A stretch of DNA of 64,000 nt from Quercus robur (taxonomy: Eukaryota > Streptophyta > Magnoliopsida > Fagales > Fagaceae), in the NCBI RefSeq assembly GCF_932294415.1, contig NC_065543.1, positions 30,027,530 to 30,091,529 of the forward strand. Reading direction: 5' to 3'. The notes under the pieces were generated by a model, which worked only from the letters and a program-made list of their open reading frames with translations, had not been told where the DNA came from and made no database searches. The translations under genes and the position numbers were made by a program. Positions 57,941-64,000 of this stretch are shown here, in pieces. The number at the start of each line of letters is the position of its first letter. Position 1 is the first letter of the stretch.

Positions 57941-58267
57941 GTAATTTAATAATTATTAAAATAAACAAATAAATAATAAAGTTTTAAAATTAGCTTCCTT
58001 GACTAAAAAGATGTAGAAATTTAAACAAATTTCAAACGTATTTTCACAGCTTATGTAAGAAAAATAAGAAGCTAATAAAACATATACAAACAAATTAATA
58101 CTAAAATTAAAATACAAAGTATAATTGCATAAACAAGGTGCAGGATGACGATGCCTAGCCTCAGTAGTGGAGCCAGGAGCCAGGAATTAGTGCTGAGAGA
58201 CCAAATGGAAGATGTGACGATTATTTTTTTACCCTTTTTTTAAAATACCATATTGGCATATTTCTAT
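57941..58267. other. Intergenic DNA
   Basis: No gene. 'cagtagtggagccagg' at about 58163 resembles a hAT left terminus; no partner end was found. Confidence 0.4.
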
Positions 58268-58426
58268 TATATCTTGTAAAGTTGAAATAATAATAGAAAC
58301 ACACTTCAATGCCAAGTTGTCCACTCTATGACATTACATTTGTAGATCACTCATATAATTATATATATAAATTTCTCTTACACATAGCACGACAGCAAAC
58401 GTTAAGCTAAATTCAATGCATTGAAA

Positions 58427-58472
<46 letters not shown>

Positions 58473-58650
58473 AACAATGCATTAAAAATTTAAAATCACA
58501 TAAAGCATATTATATTGGAAAAAATATCAATAAAATTTTGCTGAAACTTGAGAAACATTAAAAATTAAAAAACACACATACAAACAAAACATTTGGAATA
58601 AGAAATTTCAGTATTTCTACCATAAAACACTCAAAAAGAGCATATTTCTA
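58268..58650. repeat. Direct repeat, left copy (partner 63512-63810)
   Basis: Collinear landmarks: 'cttcaatgccaagttgtcca', 'acacatagca/acacgtagca', 'ttcaatgcatt', 'ttaaaatcacataa', 'atcaataaaattttgctg', 'ttggaataagaaattt'. This copy carries an extra T-run (about 58433-58468) between 'gtttag' and 'aatgcatta'. The pair brackets 58.65-63.5 kb. Confidence 0.8.
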
Positions 58651-58663
58651 TTATCTATATCTA

Positions 58664-58702
<39 letters not shown>

Positions 58703-61700
58703 CCAAAACCTTTGAAACTCCCACAATTTTCCACGTCAACACAATATTTTAAAAAAAAAAAAAAAAACTTTTCTAAAACCAAAAAAACAAAACGCAAAAA
58801 ATATATTTTCCAAAACCCGATAAATACAAAACAAACCTCCTTCTTCCTCCAAAATGCAAACCCCTGCCGTTCCTTTCTCTTCTCTATTTCTCTAGCCTCT
58901 TCTTCCCCAAAACCCAACACTGAAAATCAATCTCGCCAAGAAGTCATGCCCACACTATCAGCTCCAAAATAGAAAGAAGCAATCATCGACCTTTCCACAG
59001 TGCTACTCACAAGGACCGATCTCTACCTTTGAGCACTGACGACAGCCATCAAAACTGGGCATTATACTCTGGCTGAATTTATTCAGCCCATTGTATATTT
59101 CAATTATGTCGGTTGGCAAAGGTAACCAAAATTGATTAGGAATTCATAACCCTATATTATATTTTGATTAGGAATCCATAACCCTAACCAAATTTGATTA
59201 GGAATCCATAACCCTATATTATATTATAAATAATATTTTTTTAGGGATTATTTGTTACAATGCAACTCACGGCTGAAATTTTTTTTGCTTGCTTTATAAT
59301 TCTGAATTTTTATTGCTCTCTTTATAATTCTGATTTTCTATTCAGTTTTTTTTATTTATTTAGTTTTGTAAATTTTTATCTGGATTCATGTGGCTACCAC
59401 TTAAAAACTTGATTTTAGTGTATAGTTTGTGGATTTAAATTCAAAATTCATAAGGAATTTTAAATTCTAATTCTTTGAGATTGTGTATTTGAAATTTTTT
59501 TATGATTCATATGTTAGCTATTGGGTTTGGAAAAATTATATCTCCATGTTATGACAATGATGCACCTAGCTGGCTAAGCTATTTCATTTTAGCTGACCAT
59601 TGGACAGTGCAGCATAAATTCATATTTCTCATGCCTGTTTCAATTCTTATGGTCCATGAATGCAATAATTGTTATGGAATACCAATAACAGTATACCATT
59701 ATGTCGGGGCCTCTTATGTGTGCAATGAAAGTAACACTATCAAGGAAAAGGCCTTTCCAATACTCACACCCTGAGATGAATAGTCCCCCATGGAAAACTA
59801 CGCAATAGGATCAAAGACCATAAAAATCTTATGGTTCATAAAAATCTGCACTACACTGCATTGTCTCAAACTTTCTACACTACACTATTTCTCTTCTATT
59901 AATGTTTCTTGATTGTTAGCTGAAAATTGGATTCTTATTGTTTTGCAGGTAGGGATCTGGCATTTTGTTATTTGGGTTATTTGGTAATACAACTACAAGA
60001 CAAGGACAATCCGATATTTACCAATCTCTCTTTTATTTTGTACTATTTCTTGCATATTTATTGGTAAAATGTTTCTAGAAATAATTTGAAATTGGAATGT
60101 GATTGCATATTTAAGTTTCTTGGTTATCTCAAACTTGGTTTTATGTTTGGTTTAATTGTTTCATTTCAAGATTGCCATTGTTTTTACTACCTTTATGTAC
60201 AATTTGTATTCTATCAAAGAATCATGTTTTTTTAATTTCTATATTGCATATTTTTATTCTGAAGTTAGTACATGGATGCTATATTGTGTATTTTCCAAAA
60301 CCTTTTTTTAGTCATGGGCAATTGTACGTTGCAGTGGCTAGGTTATAAGCAAAAATGGACTAAAATTTCTGAAACAAAAAATATTGTGTATAAAGAAGCT
60401 TTTACCAATTTCTGAGTCAAGGAACCAGCTAATAGAGGTAACATAATTTATATTGTAAAAGTCACTCATAATTGCTTTGCATTTATATTATTTATATTTG
60501 TGTTTATCTCCTTCTCCAAATTGATTTAGCCACTTTGTTTGGAGTAGTTTCTATTTAGGTCTTTAAGTTATGTTTTTCTCTTTGCTTTTTGGTTTGTGCA
60601 TTAAATATGATCAAGTTTTTTGATATTTGTATGGATTGGTTTCAGTTTAGGTCTTTAGGTTATATTTGGTTTTGATTAAGGCATTTGAGTAAAATTGGTT
60701 TTAGTTTAGTTATTTTTTGTTAATTTGTTCACATTTATCTATCTATGGTGATTGGGTTAAAACACAAAGGAGCAGATTTAAAGAACTTAAGAGAGTCTTA
60801 GTCTCTTTCGGTTACTTCTAATATTGAAATAGAGCAGGAGCTTATTCTAGACAAAGTTACAAGCAATTCAAATCAGGTGGGAATGAAAGAGTAAATTAGG
60901 CATTTTCCCTTAATCTATATTAGTAGTAACGTGAATCTCTGTGGAGGGAAGGCTTTTCAATTCCTTTAATAGGTTATAGCTTTCTTTTAAGATTTTTTGT
61001 GTTGGCCTGTAATGATTTTTTCTGAAGGAATCTTTGCCTAAATATATATTTTAAATTATCAATATATATTTTCTGCTTCAATTTCGGAGTTTGGTGGGCT
61101 TAGACATCATTAACTATAGATTTAGATACTCTAAAAAACACTTTTATGGTGACATGGTACATAATATTTAAAAATGCTCTTACTTGGTTCTCTTTTAGAA
61201 TAGCATTTTGTTTTTACCTATTGGCTTTTCTTTCATATATGGCTGTTAGAGACAATTTTGTGATGCCATCTCTAATCACCTATCCTCTAGATCATATGAA
61301 ACCGTATATAGTTAAAATATTTCATTGCGAATCCCTGTAGTTTTTTTTGATAAGTCCCTATAGGTTTTAAATGCTTATATTGTGATTGAGTTATATAGTT
61401 TCTTATATGTATGCAAATAAATCTTTTATTTGATCAGATTGTCACACCATTCTTGAATATTTAGAAAAAAATTAAAGCTCTATAGTTTCTTTAAAGTGGT
61501 TTCTAAAACAATTTTACTCTTGAGGAAATTTTCTTGATGATGGGCTGTAATTGTTATAGTTATTATTGTCTTATCAAAGTTGGTGCTAAATTTGATGTAT
61601 AAACTTCTTTACTCTTTAGATGAAGAAGTATTAAAACAAAGAACATGAAACTGACTACACCATGATTCTCTACCAAATTGCTTCCAAGGATATTTCTATC

Positions 61701-61812
61701 TTTCACAAGCTAATTACTCTTTTTTATCTTTGTTATACTGCTTTGTTTTGTTTGGCTTCAATTTTGTTGTGAATTACATTTGCAGAGTTGTATTTATTCT
61801 ATGGAGTATCTA
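58651..61812 (+). other. Region upstream of the RPA-like relic
   Basis: A (TA)n microsatellite lies at about 58647-58700. Three near-identical copies of 'ttgattaggaatccataacc' occur at about 59134, 59167 and 59198. Several short frames look exon-like (for example 59502-59774 and about 60784-60877, which ends at 'aatcag|gtggga'), but I could not assign them. They may be 5' exons of the RPA-like relic. Confidence 0.4.
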
Positions 61813-63252
61813 AATGAAAGTTGTATTTTGCAAAGTTATATTTTTGAATTATTATATAGACAAACAGAAAGAAAATTGGAAAGTCAAGATCAGAATATCA
61901 AGGATGTGGGATGCAATCAACTCAAAAAATAATGAAATTATTAGTTTAGATTTGATTTTAATTGATGAGCAGGTTTGTTTTTCTTTTATAGTTTTTAATA
62001 TTGTTTGATCATTATATAACTTATGTACTCTATCTATATAAAACTGATGCACTTTACTTGCAGAATAATGACTATAATCTCAAGTATGGATGGGAATTCT
62101 TCAGGAGTTTCATTCTTTATCTCTCTAGGGTTTAATTGAATTCATGTTTGATTAAAGCAGATGATGCAGAAACTTAGTGTTAGTTGTATTGTGATAATTG
62201 GTAGCTGTTGGCATTGTACTAGGAATTGATGCAAAGTTTAGGATGTTTTGGTAGATATTGGCATATTCTTAAAAAAGGACTTAGTGAATAGTGAGAAATA
62301 TTAATACCGGTTGTGTTTGCTTGCTTCATGTTAATAGAAAGTTGCAGGTTTATTCAAATGTTAATAAGATGAATTGACCATCTCACATCATGAAATCAGA
62401 AGGTAGTAAAAATTTTTATATTAAATGCAGGAGAGTATAATTTATTGTCAACAAGTGGAACAAGAGTTCATATTGATTTGGAAATTCCTTCAACTGCTAA
62501 TTTCAAAGATCAGTAAGTGCTTTGTTTTGGATTCACGCTTTTAATATATTTACAGTTTCTACAATTCCATATCTAATATCTTTATGTAATATAACAGGCT
62601 GGTGAAAAGTAACCAACCAATAGTACAAATGCCAAAACAATTCAAATCACAAGTGACAATTCAAGAAGAGATGAACATCAATAGAAGAACCATAAATGAA
62701 ATATCCAAAATTATGTGGGACTCTGATAATGAGGTAAGAAGAAAGAAAACCTTGAACAATAACATTGTGTCCTTAACATTGCTTTATGTACTATAGACTT
62801 GCTTTTACTTGATTGATATTCATTAATTCAATGGAAAATAATTTGTTTTCCAAATACAACTAAATGACTATAATCTCAAGTATGGATGGGAATTCTTCAC
62901 CATCAAGAAAGTTTTTGAATCTTTTGAAGAAAATGACAAAGCAATTGAGCTTGATAAAACAACAAAAGTACGTATTCTTTAATATAGCAAAATTACAAAT
63001 TTGATTTTTAACTTCTATATGTTGTAATGCATTTCTCAACCTGTTCTATTGCCAGGCTTATAGTAGTGATACTTCAAATGAATATAACAGCAACTTATCA
63101 AGTGAATAAGGAGGTGATTCTACAAAGTTTAAAAAATTTGATGTTCAAAGCGATATGCAACTCACACCAACATCTGTAATCAAGGAAAAAAAAATGACAT
63201 ATTCAGTGACTACTACGAAACAACAAAGAAAGAAGATACAAAAAACTCATTA
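61813..63252 (+). pseudogene. RPA70-like (replication protein A, OB-fold) gene relic
   Basis: Exon pieces: about 61850-61972 (ENWKVKIRISRMWDAINS, NEIISLDLILIDEQ), 62431-62512 (LLSTSGTRVHIDLEIPSTAN), 62598-62733 (SQVTIQEEMNINRRTINEIS), about 62863-62967 and 63056-63252. Boundaries mostly follow GT-AG and phases join between 62512 and 62598. The first piece matches the beginning of the OB-fold found in plant RPA70-like proteins, including those carried by Helitrons. The OB-fold remainder is missing after 61972, and a TAA at 63107-63109 interrupts a frame that otherwise runs to 63252 with a Lys-rich end. RPA binds single-stranded DNA in replication and repair. I infer a broken gene or Helitron-derived relic; no helicase domain was found. 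Confidence 0.6.
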
Positions 63253-63511
63253 AAGTTGTCTTTTAATTTATATGAAATATTGATTAAGTAGTTCTTTAAA
63301 TTTGGGTTTCACTCATTTAATGGATAATTGAGGATGCAAAGGATTTGATTTTTCATTTTAATTTAAACTTAAGTTTGATTTCTATTTTCCATTACGTAAT
63401 TTATTGTTTCATATCAAGGATAGGAAACTATGAAACTGGAATCCGAATGTACAATCAATGAAAAAGAGAAAAAAAATAATTTACATCTTTATACACAATA
63501 GGTTAGCGACT

Positions 63512-63810
63512 AGTATCTTGTAAAATTGAAATAATACTATAAACACGCTTCAATGCCAAGTTGTCCACACTATAACATAATGTAGATCACTGCATAAAAT
63601 TTATAATTTTCTATTACACGTAGCATGACAGAAAACCTTAAGCTAATTTCAATGCATTAAAAGTTTAAAATCACATAATGCATATTATATTAGAAAAAAA
63701 AATATCAATAAAATTTTGCTGGAACTTGATAACATAAAAATACACACACACAAAAGAAGCTTTGGAATAAGAAATTTTCATTCTTTCTACCGTCAAACAC
63801 ACAAAAAATA
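63512..63810. repeat. Direct repeat, right copy (partner 58268-58650)
   Basis: See the left copy. Shorter, without the T-run. The intervening 4.9 kb contains the RPA-like relic. Confidence 0.8.
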
Positions 63811-63913
63811 AATAAATAATAAAACTTTTATACTTACCGAAGCTTCATCTGAGCAAAGTTGGATATGAAACTCAAATAAAGATTGATTTTTTGTTTCAAC
63901 ACTAAGAAACTTA

Positions 63914-64000
63914 GGGTATGTTTGGTAACTATTTTTTCCCCTTATTTTTTATTTTCAAAAACAATTTTCTATTTTTGAAACAAAAAAATTTGTTTGGCAA
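63914..64000. mobile_element. Harbinger-type MITE, left end, cut by the window edge
   Basis: Starts GGGTATGTTTGGTAAC after TTA (63911-63913), like the element at 6974-7164. The right end lies outside the window. Confidence 0.5.

Noticed and set aside
58268-63810. LTR retrotransposon with LTRs at 58268-58650 and 63512-63810
   Set aside because: The repeats lack defined TG...CA ends, a TSD, a PBS and a PPT, and no gag or pol lies between them.

Overview
The window looks like nuclear DNA of a flowering plant, probably a woody eudicot. It is AT-rich and has GT-AG introns, plant cytochrome P450 genes of the CYP82 type, and dense, nested plant transposons (Copia-like LTR elements, hAT, CACTA and Harbinger families, L1-type LINEs). 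The gag and 3' ORF of the large LTR element resemble elements I associate with Fagaceae (oak, chestnut), but that is recollection and not evidence from the window. No rRNA, tRNA or CRISPR array was recognised.

The backbone is a decaying tandem array of CYP82 cytochrome P450 genes, all on the minus strand. Two copies look intact: copy 1 (2328-4705, 525 or 514 aa) and copy 3 (42997-45332, 518 aa). Copy 2 (27107-29892) is a pseudogene. It has two stops, a 927-bp hAT element in exon 1, and an exon 2 cut off before the haem-binding cysteine. Copy 4 (46433-46512) is only the first 27 codons plus the old promoter flank. Flanking sequence is duplicated with the genes, so paralogous segments act as 'empty sites' for later insertions.

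Region by region: 0-7 kb holds CYP82 copy 1 and its flanks. 8.5-24.2 kb holds three truncated, intron-containing host gene fragments, all on the plus strand: the 5' part of an ABCG24/28-type ABC transporter, a UDP-glucose 4-epimerase without its C-terminus, and part of an SCY1-like gene. CACTA-like ends lie at 8478 and 24172, both flanked by AAT, so the block may be a gene-capturing element, though this is not proven. Inside the block sit a hAT element, a solo LTR, a 1.6-kb TRIM-like element and Harbinger-type MITEs. 24.4-25.4 kb is a 7-unit tandem array of about 128 bp. 25.9-31.1 kb is the CYP82 copy 2 unit with nested CACTA, LINE and hAT insertions. 31.1-38.7 kb is a pol-less LTR retrotransposon with a gag relic and a plant 'envelope-like/transposon protein' ORF. 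38.9-41.7 kb has two solo LTRs. 42-48.5 kb contains CYP82 copies 3 and 4 with duplicated flanks. 50.9-58 kb has an LTR fragment and two degenerate LINEs, each broken by a further DNA transposon. 58.2-63.8 kb has a broken RPA70-like (OB-fold) gene between two direct repeats of about 0.3-0.4 kb.

Only the two intact CYP82 genes are credible functional protein genes. They would encode ER-anchored, haem-thiolate monooxygenases of specialised metabolism, with substrate unknown. Nearly everything else is transposon or pseudogene, and the main interest is the readable order of insertions.
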